A stretch of 64,000 nucleotides of DNA from Marixanthomonas sp002364245 (GTDB lineage Bacteria > Bacteroidota > Bacteroidia > Flavobacteriales > Flavobacteriaceae): the NCBI GenBank assembly GCA_963973455.1, contig CAXAZF010000006.1, forward strand, positions 1-64,000. The letters run 5' to 3'. The notes beneath the pieces are model-generated. The model saw only the letters and a list, made by a program, of their open reading frames with translations. It was not told the origin of the DNA and did no database searches. Positions 17,091-28,048 of this stretch are shown here, one piece after another. Numbering within the stretch: the first letter of the stretch is position 1; each line of letters starts with the position of its first letter. The translations under genes and the position numbers were made by a program.

Positions 17091-17462
17091 ATGTCGAAGA
17101 AAGAACAAGAAACAGATCAACTTATTACGCATATTTTAAAAGGGATTGAAGATGTTAAAGGTCAAGATATTGAAATATTGGACCTTAGGGATATAGAAAA
17201 CACCGTTTGCGATTATTTTATCATCTGCAACGGTACCTCAAACACACAAGTTAACGCTATTGTTAACTCCATTCAAAAAACCGTTAGTAAATCTTTAAAA
17301 GAAAAGCCTTGGCATATTGAAGGTAGCAACAATGCCGAGTGGATACTAATGGATTTTGTGCACGTAGTGGTTCATGTATTCCAAAAACATATTCGTGAAT
17401 TTTACGATATTGAAGGATTGTGGGGAGATGCCAAATCTGTAAAAATTGAAACAACTTACTAA
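17091..17462 (+). CDS. rsfS: ribosome silencing factor RsfS (YbeB/Iojap)
   Basis: RsfS binds ribosomal protein uL14 and blocks subunit joining when nutrients are scarce. The 123-residue protein has the family core: KGQDIEILDLRDIENTVCDYFIICNGTSNTQVNAI, then PWHIEGSNNAEWILMDFVHVVVHVF. ftsH begins 14 bp after its stop, so the pair is almost certainly one transcript. The linkage joins translation control with membrane proteolysis. Confidence 0.95.
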   Translation: MSKKEQETDQLITHILKGIEDVKGQDIEILDLRDIENTVCDYFIICNGTSNTQVNAIVNSIQKTVSKSLKEKPWHIEGSNNAEWILMDFVHVVVHVFQKHIREFYDIEGLWGDAKSVKIETTY

Positions 17463-17476
17463 AGAAATTAAGCCAT

Positions 17477-19480
<2,004 letters not shown>

Positions 19481-19587
19481 GCCACCTATCTTTTTTATTA
19501 TAAAGTTTGGTTTTAAGTATCTATTCTTCCCCTTAGATTTTATATATTTGAAGTTAAACGTATTACGAACTCCTCAATAAACAATGA

Positions 19588-20193
19588 ATGAGTCTGTTTA
19601 AAAGACTTTTAAACCCTAAGAAACACAAGTCAGATGAAAAAGCTAAACAATCTGACACAAGCAAATATTACCCAGAAGAAAAACTTCCTATAGATGAAAA
19701 GTTTACTTACAACTTTAATAAAAACGGTGGTAAATTTTTGTATTGTGAATCTATGGACGAAGTTCTGGAAGCATTTGACAACATTTTAATCGAAAACGAT
19801 TGGTACGAGCAAGACGTTTTCTGCGTTGATAAAAAATTATCATCTCGGTTTGATGGGTTTAACCTAAATTTTACCAAAAAAGGGGATACTACTTTCTTTC
19901 TAACCACTTGCGAATCTTTAGTGGCTAAAAACGGCTCTATCTTACTTTCTTCAAACCAAATAAAAGAAAAAAAACTCAGTGAGCTACCCTTTAATTTTGT
20001 GGTTTTTGCAACTACCAGCCAGTTGGTCGACACAATTAGTGAAGGACTTCGCATCATTAAAACTCGAAACCCAAACCAAATCCCTACGAATATCACTACT
20101 ATTCAGGACTTTGAAACTGACAAAGAAAAGGACTTTATGAGTTACGGAAGTAGCACAAAAAACCTATATTTGTTGCTACTGGAAGACCTATAA
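19588..20193 (+). CDS. LUD-domain (LutC/YkgG-like) protein
   Basis: The 201-residue protein resembles the LUD domain of LutC, a subunit of L-lactate oxidation complexes. The support is its length, the alternating alpha/beta pattern, and a late segment (LPFNFVVFATTSQLVDTISEGLRII) like the family core. No LutA or LutB genes are nearby. It lies 1 bp before cdsA, so it is in the lipid operon and may not take part in lactate use. The start codon is the second of two close ATGs (19584 is out of frame). Confidence 0.7.
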   Translation: MSLFKRLLNPKKHKSDEKAKQSDTSKYYPEEKLPIDEKFTYNFNKNGGKFLYCESMDEVLEAFDNILIENDWYEQDVFCVDKKLSSRFDGFNLNFTKKGDTTFFLTTCESLVAKNGSILLSSNQIKEKKLSELPFNFVVFATTSQLVDTISEGLRIIKTRNPNQIPTNITTIQDFETDKEKDFMSYGSSTKNLYLLLLEDL

Positions 20194-20194
20194 T

Positions 20195-21022
20195 ATGAAG
20201 GAACTCATTGTGCGAACCCTATCGGGTGTGCTTTACATTTCGATAGTCATTATTTCTATGTTTACCTCGCACGAATGGTTTATGGGCTTATTCTTTACCC
20301 TTTCCATTATCACATTAAGCGAATTTTTAAAACTGGTGCACCTAAAAAGTTATCTCGCTTATGCCCTATTGGCTGGATTTCTTTATTTTTTCAGTTATTC
20401 GATTTTCGACGACAATGCGGTTACGTTATTACTAATCCTCTGTTGTTTTGTAAACCTCTTTCTTTTAAAAGATGTACTGTGGGTGAGTAAAATCCCCATG
20501 TTTGAAAAGAAAAAGTACATTGCTATTATATTATACTTAATTAGCGGGTTCGTCTTCTTAACACTTATTCCAGTTTATAAAAGAAACTTTACTCCTGAAA
20601 TTATTGGCGGTGTATTCATCTTAATTTGGTTTAACGATTCATTTGCTTATTTAGTTGGTAAAAACTTTGGAAAGAGAAAACTCTTGGAACGTATTTCACC
20701 TAAAAAAACTGTTGAAGGATTTATAGGTGGTTTGGGAGGCGCTATTTTAGCAAGTTTTCTTATATTTAAGTGTTTAGAGATCTATAAACCTGAATTGACA
20801 GTTCAATTTAACCTTATTGTTTGGATCATCATGGCTGTTATAGCTTCCATCTTTGGAACTATTGGCGATTTAATTCAGTCTAAATTTAAAAGACAAGCAG
20901 GTGTAAAAGACAGTGGAATCTTAATGCCCGGTCATGGTGGATTGTACGATAGACTTGATAGCATTATTTTTGCTAGCCCTTTTATTTACGCATTTTTACA
21001 AATAGTTTATTATGTTTCATAA
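20195..21022 (+). CDS. cdsA: phosphatidate cytidylyltransferase (CDP-diacylglycerol synthase)
   Basis: CdsA makes CDP-diacylglycerol from phosphatidate and CTP, the branch-point of phospholipid synthesis. The 275-residue protein has about seven membrane helices and ends with the CdsA signature (SPKKTVEGFIGG, then GDLIQSKFKRQAGVKDSG, then LMPGHGGLYDRLDS). The psd gene overlaps its last 11 bp, and the LUD gene lies 1 bp before it, so LUD-cdsA-psd-ACBP form one translationally coupled operon. Confidence 0.96.
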   Translation: MKELIVRTLSGVLYISIVIISMFTSHEWFMGLFFTLSIITLSEFLKLVHLKSYLAYALLAGFLYFFSYSIFDDNAVTLLLILCCFVNLFLLKDVLWVSKIPMFEKKKYIAIILYLISGFVFLTLIPVYKRNFTPEIIGGVFILIWFNDSFAYLVGKNFGKRKLLERISPKKTVEGFIGGLGGAILASFLIFKCLEIYKPELTVQFNLIVWIIMAVIASIFGTIGDLIQSKFKRQAGVKDSGILMPGHGGLYDRLDSIIFASPFIYAFLQIVYYVS

Positions 21023-21662
21023 AGAAGGACATAAAATCATATTAATAGCACTTGCACTTTGCATTGCCTTGAGCCTTGTAGCAGATTACTTTGTAGCAAA
21101 TTCCTTTATAAAAGGAGGAATTATTATTTCACTAATAATTTTATTGGTGTTGATTCTTCAATTCTTCAGAAATCCAAAACGAGCTTTTAAAACAGATGAC
21201 AACCATGTTTTATCGCCAGTAGATGGTAAAGTAGTTGTTATTGAAGAAGTTTTTGAAAAAGAATACTACAACGAAAAAAGAATACAAGTTTCTGTATTTA
21301 TGTCACCCGTAAATGTTCACGTTACACGATACCCTGTTGGTGGCAAAGTGGTTTATAGCAAGTATCATCCCGGTAAATTTCTGGTAGCTTGGCACCCAAA
21401 ATCTTCCGAAGAAAACGAACGCACTACAGTTGTTGTAAAATCGAAGGAATTTGGAGATGTATTGCACCGCCAAATAGCTGGGGCAATGGCAAAACGCATT
21501 GTTAATTATGCCGAAGAAGGACAGACGGTGAACCAAACAGACGACAGTGGTTTTATAAAGTTTGGCTCACGAGTGGATGTTTTTTTACCTTTGGATGCAA
21601 CCATTAATGTTTCCTTGAACCAAAAAGTAAAAGGAGGAATTACCCTATTGGCATCAAAATGA
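21012..21662 (+). CDS. psd: phosphatidylserine decarboxylase, short PSD-A type
   Basis: Psd removes CO2 from phosphatidylserine to give phosphatidylethanolamine. The 216-residue proenzyme has two N-terminal membrane segments, LSPVDGKVV (67-75), VSVFMSPVNVHVTRYPVGG (93-111), and the self-cleavage site F-Gly-Ser at 184-186 (KFGSRVDVFLP), where Ser becomes the pyruvoyl cofactor. Its size fits the archaeal/PSD-A group. It acts one step after CdsA in the same operon; a PS synthase gene is not in the window. Confidence 0.94.
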   Translation: MFHKEGHKIILIALALCIALSLVADYFVANSFIKGGIIISLIILLVLILQFFRNPKRAFKTDDNHVLSPVDGKVVVIEEVFEKEYYNEKRIQVSVFMSPVNVHVTRYPVGGKVVYSKYHPGKFLVAWHPKSSEENERTTVVVKSKEFGDVLHRQIAGAMAKRIVNYAEEGQTVNQTDDSGFIKFGSRVDVFLPLDATINVSLNQKVKGGITLLASK

Positions 21663-21928
21663 ACGATAAAGAATTAGATACTGCGTTTCAAAAAGCGGTT
21701 GATAGTATCAATGAGCATACTGAGCCGTTTCCAGCAGACGTTCTGTTGCGTTTATATGCATATTACAAAAGAGCCACAAGCGATGATGATTCTACACGTC
21801 GCAGTAGAAAACCACTTATATCAGCTTTTAAAACAAATGCCTTGTTTCAAACTAGGGGAATGACGACCCGCGAAGCCAAGATAAAGTATATAGAAGCTGT
21901 AAACACCTATTTTCTTTACCGAAAATAA
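21659..21928 (+). CDS. acyl-CoA-binding protein
   Basis: This 89-residue protein matches the four-helix ACBP fold: DTAFQKAVDSINEH, then LLRLYAYYKRATSDD (the acyl-CoA contact region, Tyr and Lys conserved), then a C-terminal TTREAKIKYIEAVNTYF helix. ACBPs hold long-chain acyl-CoA in the cytosol. Its start overlaps the psd stop by 4 bp, which places it in the phospholipid operon and suggests it supplies acyl chains or guards CoA esters there. The hairpin right after it ends the operon. Confidence 0.88.
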   Translation: MNDKELDTAFQKAVDSINEHTEPFPADVLLRLYAYYKRATSDDDSTRRSRKPLISAFKTNALFQTRGMTTREAKIKYIEAVNTYFLYRK

Positions 21929-21961
21929 AAAAGCTCCAATTAATTAAAATTGAAGCTTTTT
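21928..21961. terminator. Bidirectional terminator between ACBP and a coiled-coil gene
   Basis: AAAAAGCTCCAATT / AATTGAAGCTTTTT (21928-21941 and 21948-21961) form a 14-bp stem with one mismatch. A-runs and T-runs on both flanks suit both converging genes. Confidence 0.85.
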
Positions 21962-21977
21962 AAATTGTTTATTTCAA

Positions 21978-22220
21978 TTATTGCTGTTGCGCTTTATTGA
22001 ACTTTATTTCATACTCATCAATAGCTTCTGCAATCTTATCCACATTAGCCGAAGCCTTTTCGTGTGCAACTTCCATAGCTTTTTCTAAATCCTTATCAGG
22101 GTTCTGGAAAAGATCGGTAATTACGTGATTAATCTTATCGATTATGCTTTCTTGGCTGTTTTTAATGTCTTCCAACTTATTCAACATACCTTGCATTTGG
22201 TCGTACTTAGCTTGATCCAT
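21978..22220 (-). CDS. small coiled-coil protein of unknown function
   Basis: An 80-residue, highly charged, helical protein without cysteine or membrane segments (MDQAKYDQMQGMLNKLEDI..., heptad-like Leu/Ile spacing). I do not recognise the family. The ATG, codon use and the terminator at its 3' end support a real gene. It lies 97 bp downstream of valS on the same strand and may be expressed from it or alone. Confidence 0.7.
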   Translation of the reverse strand: MDQAKYDQMQGMLNKLEDIKNSQESIIDKINHVITDLFQNPDKDLEKAMEVAHEKASANVDKIAEAIDEYEIKFNKAQQQ

Positions 22221-22317
22221 AATTTAAATTTTTACTCAAATTACAGCCAAACGATTGATTTTAAAAGGAAATTAACGCCTTATTTATAGGAAATTAAGAA
22301 AATTTAACGGCTTTAAC

Positions 22318-24948
22318 TTATTTTAAAGTAGCCAAACTGGTTTTCAACGTTTCTATTTTAGCCAACGCATCTGCTTCTTTTTGCTTTTCCATAGCCACTA
22401 CCTTTTCGGGCGCATTATTTACAAAACGTTCGTTTTTTAACTTGCCTTGCACACTTTTTAAAAAGCCTTCGGTATATTTTAACTCTTCGCTTAGCTTAGC
22501 AATTTCGTCTTCAACATCGATTGCCCCTTCAATAGGTACAAAGTATTCATTACTTTTAATTCTGAAGGTCAAAGCACCATCAATTTTTTCTGAAATATAA
22601 TTTAACTCAGAAAGGTTCCCTAACTTCTTTATTACTGAATCGAACGTAGCATCTACCTTTTCATTATTGATTACAGACACCGAAATGGTATCTTTAAATG
22701 AAATGTTCTTTTCTTTTCTAATCGTTCGAATTCCTGAAATTACTTCCGAAGCAAACTCGAACTCTTTAATTATTTTTTCGTCATACTCAGTATCGGTTGG
22801 CCATTCGGCAACAATCAAAGCTTCATCTTTAGAACGTTTTGTAATGTTTTGCCAAATTTCTTCAGAAATAAAAGGAACAAACGGATGTAGTATTTTTAGA
22901 TTGTCTTCTAATACCTCAATTACTTTTTTATAGGTTGTCGCCGAAATAGGCTCTCCAAATCCTGGTTTCACCATCTCTAACAACCACGAACAGAAATCGT
23001 CCCAAACCAACTTATAAGTAGCCATTAGCGCATCGCTAATTCGATATTTGCTGTAATGATCTTCTATTTCGGTGATGGTTTTTGCAAATTTGTTTTTATA
23101 CCAATTAATGGCAATAATATCGGTTTCAGTTTCTTCTTTTTCTTCGGAAATTTCCCAACCATCAATTAGTCGGTACGCATTCCATATTTTATTTACAAAA
23201 CCACTACCCTGTTTACACAGGTCTTCTTCGAACATCAAATCGTTTCCGGCAGGTGAACTCAATAACATCCCCACACGAACGCCATCAGCTCCGTATTTAT
23301 TCATTAATTCGATAGGGTCTGGTGAGTTTCCTAAGGATTTACTCATCTTGCGACGTTGTTTATCGCGTACAATTCCAGTTAAATAAACACTGCTAAATGG
23401 TTTTTCGTCGCGGTATTCGTACCCAGCGATAATCATACGCGCCACCCAGAAGAATAAAATCTCTGGTGCGGTCACTAAGTCTTTCGTAGGGTAATAATAA
23501 TTTATCTCATCATTATCCGGCTCTAGAATTCCGTTAAAAACACTAATTGGCCACAACCAAGATGAAAACCAAGTATCCAGCGCATCGGCATCTTGAATTA
23601 AATCGGTTGCTTTCAAGTCTGCATTGCCCGATTTTTCTTTTGCTATCTGCAAAGCTTCTTCAGCAGTTTCGGCAACAACAAAGTCTTCTTTCCCGTTTCC
23701 GTAGTAATACGCAGGAATTTGATGTCCCCACCACAATTGACGTGAAATATTCCAATCACGAACATTTTCCATCCAATGGCGGTACGTATTGATAAATTTT
23801 TCAGGAACTAATTTAATGTCTTTTTCAAGTACAGCGTCTAAAGCAGGTTTTGCTAGTTCTTTCATTTTTAAGAACCATTGGTCGCTCAACTTTGGTTCAA
23901 TTACGGCACCAGTACGTTCGCTCGTTCCTATTTTATTGGTGTGTTGCTCAATTTTATCGAGAACGCCGAGTTCTTTTAATTCGGCTACAATTTCTTTTCT
24001 AACTACAAAACGATCCTTTCCTTTAAAATGAAGACCATATTCGTTTAACGTAGCATCGTCATTTAAAATATCAATAACTTCCAAGTTATGCTTATCGCCC
24101 AACATTTTATCATTCTCATCGTGCGCAGGCGTTACTTTTAAACAACCCGTACCAAACTCAAGATCAACATATTCATCTTCAATAATAGGAATAACTCGAT
24201 TACAGATAGGTACAATTGCCTTTTTCCCTTTAAGGTGCGTAAAACGCTCATCATTTGGGTTTATACAGATTGCGCTATCACCTAATATAGTTTCAGGACG
24301 TGTAGTTGCAATGGTTAACGACTCATCACTTCCTTCAATTTTATAGTTTAGATAGTATAAATTACCTTGTTTTTCAATGTGAACCACCTCTTCATCGGAC
24401 AATGTAGTTTTGGCCTGGGGATCCCAGTTTACCATTCGGTACCCGCGATATACGTGTCCTTTTTTATATAAATCAACAAAAACCTTGATTACAGACGCTG
24501 ACATATCGTCATCCATTGTAAATTTAGTACGCTCCCAGTCGCAGGAAGCTCCAAGTTTCTTCAATTGATCTAGAATAATCCCTCCGTGCTTATGCGTCCA
24601 TTCCCAAGCATGTTCTAAGAAATCTTCACGTGTCAGGCTGTTTTTATCAATCCCTTCGCTTTTTAATTTAGCAACTACCTTGGCTTCGGTTGCAATAGAA
24701 GCATGGTCTGTACCTGGCACCCAGCAAGCATTGTAGCCTTTTAAACGAGCTCTACGTATTAATACATCTTGAATGGTATTATTAAGCATATGCCCCATAT
24801 GTAATACTCCCGTTACGTTTGGCGGGGGTATTACAATAGCATAAGGTTCTTTTTCATTTACTTCAGAATGAAAATATCCATTTTCCATCCAATGGCTATA
24901 CCATTTGTTTTCAACGTCTTGAGCACTATATTTTGCTACTACTGCCAT
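22318..24948 (-). CDS. valS: valine--tRNA ligase
   Basis: ValS charges tRNA-Val. The 876-residue class I synthetase has HMGH at 50-53 (PPPNVTGVLHMGHMLN), the threonyl-editing insertion at about 200-350, KMSKS at 534-538, and a C-terminal coiled coil from about 810 that grips the tRNA. The length is normal. A perfect -7 box lies 30 bp upstream of the ATG. Confidence 0.98.
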   Translation of the reverse strand: MAVVAKYSAQDVENKWYSHWMENGYFHSEVNEKEPYAIVIPPPNVTGVLHMGHMLNNTIQDVLIRRARLKGYNACWVPGTDHASIATEAKVVAKLKSEGIDKNSLTREDFLEHAWEWTHKHGGIILDQLKKLGASCDWERTKFTMDDDMSASVIKVFVDLYKKGHVYRGYRMVNWDPQAKTTLSDEEVVHIEKQGNLYYLNYKIEGSDESLTIATTRPETILGDSAICINPNDERFTHLKGKKAIVPICNRVIPIIEDEYVDLEFGTGCLKVTPAHDENDKMLGDKHNLEVIDILNDDATLNEYGLHFKGKDRFVVRKEIVAELKELGVLDKIEQHTNKIGTSERTGAVIEPKLSDQWFLKMKELAKPALDAVLEKDIKLVPEKFINTYRHWMENVRDWNISRQLWWGHQIPAYYYGNGKEDFVVAETAEEALQIAKEKSGNADLKATDLIQDADALDTWFSSWLWPISVFNGILEPDNDEINYYYPTKDLVTAPEILFFWVARMIIAGYEYRDEKPFSSVYLTGIVRDKQRRKMSKSLGNSPDPIELMNKYGADGVRVGMLLSSPAGNDLMFEEDLCKQGSGFVNKIWNAYRLIDGWEISEEKEETETDIIAINWYKNKFAKTITEIEDHYSKYRISDALMATYKLVWDDFCSWLLEMVKPGFGEPISATTYKKVIEVLEDNLKILHPFVPFISEEIWQNITKRSKDEALIVAEWPTDTEYDEKIIKEFEFASEVISGIRTIRKEKNISFKDTISVSVINNEKVDATFDSVIKKLGNLSELNYISEKIDGALTFRIKSNEYFVPIEGAIDVEDEIAKLSEELKYTEGFLKSVQGKLKNERFVNNAPEKVVAMEKQKEADALAKIETLKTSLATLK

Positions 24949-24978
24949 AATTTGGTCTAATTTTTGAACTATTGCCTA

Positions 24979-24986
24979 CAAAAGTA
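24979..24986 (-). promoter_or_regulatory. -7 promoter box of valS (TACTTTTG)
   Basis: Perfect TAnnTTTG on the minus strand, 30 bp before the valS ATG, in the region divergent from the DUF1573 gene. Confidence 0.5.
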
Positions 24987-25077
24987 GCTATATCTGCAAG
25001 ATTATAAAAGTGAATAACTTATTTTGCAGATTGTACCAAAGATATGTACATTAGCATACTCTAAAATTTTAGAAATC

Positions 25078-25473
25078 ATGAAAAAATTAGCATTAATTGC
25101 ATTTGTAGCACTTTTTGGATTTGCCGCAAACGCCCAAGCAAAATTTGAATTTAAGTCTGAGACAATAGATTACGGCGAAATCGCAAAAGGTAGTGATGGT
25201 GTTCGTGTATTTGAATTTACCAACGTTGGAGACGAACCATTAGTAGTTACTGATGTTAAATCCAGTTGCGGTTGTACTGTCCCTAAAAAACCAGAAGGTG
25301 CCGTTGCTCCAGGAGCATCTAGTACTATTCAGGTTAAATATGATACAAACCGTGTGGGACCCATTAGAAAAACCGTTACAGTTTACTCGAATGCAGACGA
25401 ACCTGTTAAAGCCCTGAAGATAAAAGGTACTGTCTTATCTGACGACAAAAGTGTTCTGGAAAAGACTAAATAA
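25078..25473 (+). CDS. secreted DUF1573 protein
   Basis: The 131-residue protein has a signal peptide (MKKLALIAFVALFGFAANAQA) and one DUF1573 domain, an Ig-like fold with the typical segments TIDYGEIAKGSDGVRVFEFTN, SSCGCTVP and VKYDTNRVGPIRKTVTVYSN. It is predicted to be periplasmic; the function is unknown. The ATG at 25078 is chosen because the frame's earlier start (25024) would place the signal peptide internally. Confidence 0.88.
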   Translation: MKKLALIAFVALFGFAANAQAKFEFKSETIDYGEIAKGSDGVRVFEFTNVGDEPLVVTDVKSSCGCTVPKKPEGAVAPGASSTIQVKYDTNRVGPIRKTVTVYSNADEPVKALKIKGTVLSDDKSVLEKTK

Positions 25474-25480
25474 ATAACAG

Positions 25481-25503
25481 TATATATATATATATATATA
25501 TAT
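25481..25503. repeat. (TA)11 dinucleotide repeat
   Basis: Eleven and a half perfect TA units between the DUF1573 stop and its terminator. Repeats of this length are prone to slip; it lies outside any coding frame. Confidence 0.95.
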
Positions 25504-25506
25504 TTT

Positions 25507-25535
25507 AAAACCCTGCGAATATCGTAGGGTTTTTT
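25507..25535 (+). terminator. Intrinsic terminator of the DUF1573 gene
   Basis: AAAACCCT-g-CGA / TCG-t-AGGGTTTT (25507-25518 and 25522-25533), with one mismatch, a 3-nt loop and a T-run. Confidence 0.85.
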
Positions 25536-25616
25536 AATTTTAAAAGGGGTATAAAAATACCGAATTTCAACATTAAAAATAGTGATACCAATTTTTCATA
25601 GCATGTATCGAATGTG

Positions 25617-25624
25617 TATCTTTG
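25617..25624 (+). promoter_or_regulatory. -7 promoter box of folE (TATCTTTG)
   Basis: Perfect TAnnTTTG, 31 bp before the folE ATG at 25656, in the gap after the DUF1573 terminator. Confidence 0.55.
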
Positions 25625-25655
25625 CAACCATTATTTAGTTCACATGTAACATAAA

Positions 25656-26333
25656 ATGGATTTAGAAAAACAGCTTAAAGATATTGAAGCCATGGGCGAT
25701 GACCACGTAGGGAGTTCTACAGATACTCCATTGCGCCCCGATGCCTTTGAACTTAGTGATATTGAAAAAATTGAACGAATTAAAAAAGATGTTCATAATA
25801 TTATGAATACACTAGGTCTCGATTTAACCGATGACAGCCTTAAAGGTACACCAAACAGAGTTGCTAAAATGTTTGTTCAAGAGATTTTCGGAGGCTTGCA
25901 CCCTGATAGAAAACCAAAGGCCTCAACTTTTGACAATAAGTACAAATATGGTGAAATGTTAGTTGAAAAAAACATCACCCTCTACTCTACTTGCGAGCAC
26001 CATTTGCTTCCAATAGTTGGAAAAGCACATATCGCTTACATTTCAAACGGAACCGTTGTTGGCCTTTCAAAAATGAACCGTATAGTCGATTATTTTGCAA
26101 AACGACCACAGGTACAAGAACGCCTAACCATGCAAGTAGTCAAAGAATTACAAAAAGTATTAAATACCGAAGATGTTGCCTGTGTAATCGATGCAAAGCA
26201 TTTATGTGTTAATTCTAGAGGAATACGCGATATAGACAGCAGTACAGTTACCAGTGAGTTCGGCGGAAAATTTAAAAACCCCGAAACACGACGCGACTTT
26301 TTAGATTATATCAATCTCGATACTGAATTTTAA
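25656..26333 (+). CDS. folE: GTP cyclohydrolase I
   Basis: FolE opens GTP to 7,8-dihydroneopterin triphosphate, the first step of folate (and other pterin) synthesis. The zinc ligands C113, H116 (STCEHH) and C184 (KHLCVNSRGI) are intact, and DYFAKRPQVQERLT is conserved. The 225-residue length is normal. cysS begins 28 bp later on the same strand. folP, a later step, is at 3526, so folate genes are split in this genome. Confidence 0.97.
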   Translation: MDLEKQLKDIEAMGDDHVGSSTDTPLRPDAFELSDIEKIERIKKDVHNIMNTLGLDLTDDSLKGTPNRVAKMFVQEIFGGLHPDRKPKASTFDNKYKYGEMLVEKNITLYSTCEHHLLPIVGKAHIAYISNGTVVGLSKMNRIVDYFAKRPQVQERLTMQVVKELQKVLNTEDVACVIDAKHLCVNSRGIRDIDSSTVTSEFGGKFKNPETRRDFLDYINLDTEF

Positions 26334-26361
26334 TATTTAAGTTGAAACTTTACTCAATTAG

Positions 26362-27846
26362 ATGAAACGTTACGAAGATCAAGAACTTACCATTTACAAT
26401 TCCATTTCTAAACAGAAAGAGAAATTTACACCTATAAACGAAGGCGCTATCGGTATGTACGTATGTGGCCCAACTGTTTATAGTAATGTACATTTAGGGA
26501 ATTGCCGTACGTTTTTATCGTTCGATCTTGTTTTTCGTTATTTAAAACATCTTGGATATAAAGTTCGCTATGTCCGTAACATCACCGATGCAGGACATCT
26601 TGAAAACGACGGTGAAAGTGGGGACGATCCTATTTTAAAGAAAGCCCGTATCGAGCAAATAGAACCGATGGAAGTGGTTCAGAAATATACGGTCGATTTC
26701 CATACTATTATGGAAACCTTCAATGCACACCCACCAAGTATTGAACCTACGGCAACAGGGCATATTATTGAGCAAATACAAATTGTAGAAAACATCATTA
26801 AACAAGGCTATGCCTATGAAAAAAACGGCTCTGTTTATTTTGATGTGATGAAATACAACGAAGATCATCATTACGGTATTCTAAGTGGTCGGAATTTAGA
26901 GGATATGATCGCTAACACTCGTGAATTGACAGCCCAAAGTGATAAGAAAAATCCACAGGATTTTGCACTATGGAAAAAAGCCGAACCACAGCATATTATG
27001 CGCTGGCCATCACCTTGGAGTGACGGTTTTCCGGGTTGGCATTTAGAATGTACAGTAATGAGCACTAAATATTTAGGCAATCAATTTGATATTCATGGTG
27101 GCGGAATGGATTTGAAGTTCCCTCATCACGAATGTGAAATTGCACAAGCCGAAGCTGCTAATGATCAAAATCCAGTAAATTACTGGATGCACGCCAATAT
27201 GCTTACGCTAAACGGAAAAAAAATGTCTAAATCTACCGGAAACTTTATTCTTCCAAGAGATATGTTTACGGGTAACAATGATATTTTCAACAAGCCGTTT
27301 GCGCCAACTGTGGTTAAGTTTTTCATGTACCAAGCGCAGTATCGTAGCATTTTAGACTTTTCAAAAGAAGCGTTAGAAGCTTCCGAAAAAGGGTTTAACC
27401 GCTTAATGGATGCTTACCGCTCAATTGGTGGCGTAAAAACATCTGAAAGTAGTAGTATAGACGTAACCCGATGGCGTCAATCTTGTTATGATGCCATGAA
27501 TGACGACTTTAACAGTCCTATTCTTATCGCACAATTGTTTGAAGCAGCTAAGTTTATCAATGCGTTATTAGACAACAACGAAACTATTACTGAAAAAGAC
27601 TTGCAAATAGTGCAACAGACTATGCAAGATTTTATTTTCGATGTATTAGGATTGGTCGATATAGCAGAAAGCAGTTCTCAAGATGGTAACAAATTAAATG
27701 AAGCCATTCAATTGCTTATCGAACTTAGAGATCAAGCGCGTGCCAATAAGGATTTTGCAACGAGCGACCGAATTCGGGACGAATTGCAAAAAGCAGGGAT
27801 ACAACTTAAAGACGGAAAAGAAGGCACAACCTTTTCACTTAATTAA
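26362..27846 (+). CDS. cysS: cysteine--tRNA ligase
   Basis: CysS charges tRNA-Cys. The 494-residue class I synthetase has CGPTVYSNVHLGN (HIGH motif HLGN at 44-47), the zinc site C35, C230, H255 and E259, and KMSKS at 287-291. The length is normal. It follows folE by 28 bp and is likely co-transcribed. Confidence 0.97.
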   Translation: MKRYEDQELTIYNSISKQKEKFTPINEGAIGMYVCGPTVYSNVHLGNCRTFLSFDLVFRYLKHLGYKVRYVRNITDAGHLENDGESGDDPILKKARIEQIEPMEVVQKYTVDFHTIMETFNAHPPSIEPTATGHIIEQIQIVENIIKQGYAYEKNGSVYFDVMKYNEDHHYGILSGRNLEDMIANTRELTAQSDKKNPQDFALWKKAEPQHIMRWPSPWSDGFPGWHLECTVMSTKYLGNQFDIHGGGMDLKFPHHECEIAQAEAANDQNPVNYWMHANMLTLNGKKMSKSTGNFILPRDMFTGNNDIFNKPFAPTVVKFFMYQAQYRSILDFSKEALEASEKGFNRLMDAYRSIGGVKTSESSSIDVTRWRQSCYDAMNDDFNSPILIAQLFEAAKFINALLDNNETITEKDLQIVQQTMQDFIFDVLGLVDIAESSSQDGNKLNEAIQLLIELRDQARANKDFATSDRIRDELQKAGIQLKDGKEGTTFSLN

Positions 27847-27986
27847 ACACATTTTTTTACTGATTTTGTGTAAGCTAGGTTTCTCAATGTAAAAACCCAG
27901 TTTACTATTTTAAAAAGCTTTTTTTTAGAAATAACCTTACCTGCATTTTATACTAGCAGGAACACTATTTTTAAAAAAGCAATCTA

Positions 27987-27994
27987 TATTTTTG
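27987..27994 (+). promoter_or_regulatory. -7 promoter box of the trp operon (TATTTTTG)
   Basis: Perfect TAnnTTTG in the 202-bp gap after cysS, 54 bp before the trpD ATG. No tryptophan-rich leader peptide or attenuator hairpin is visible between them. Confidence 0.5.
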
Positions 27995-28048
27995 ATGCTC
28001 TAATTGGTTTTTTAAACCACTATCAGTTACGCAATATTTAAATACAGA

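Noticed and set aside
27698..27892. Possible yidD-like frame after cysS
   Set aside because: The hydrophobic end (HLIKHIFLLILCKLGFSM) looks faintly like a YidD start, but the frame overlaps cysS for most of its length and lacks the conserved YidD core.
28000..28048. Attenuator or leader peptide before trpD
   Set aside because: No Trp-rich frame and no competing hairpins are visible in the short leader.
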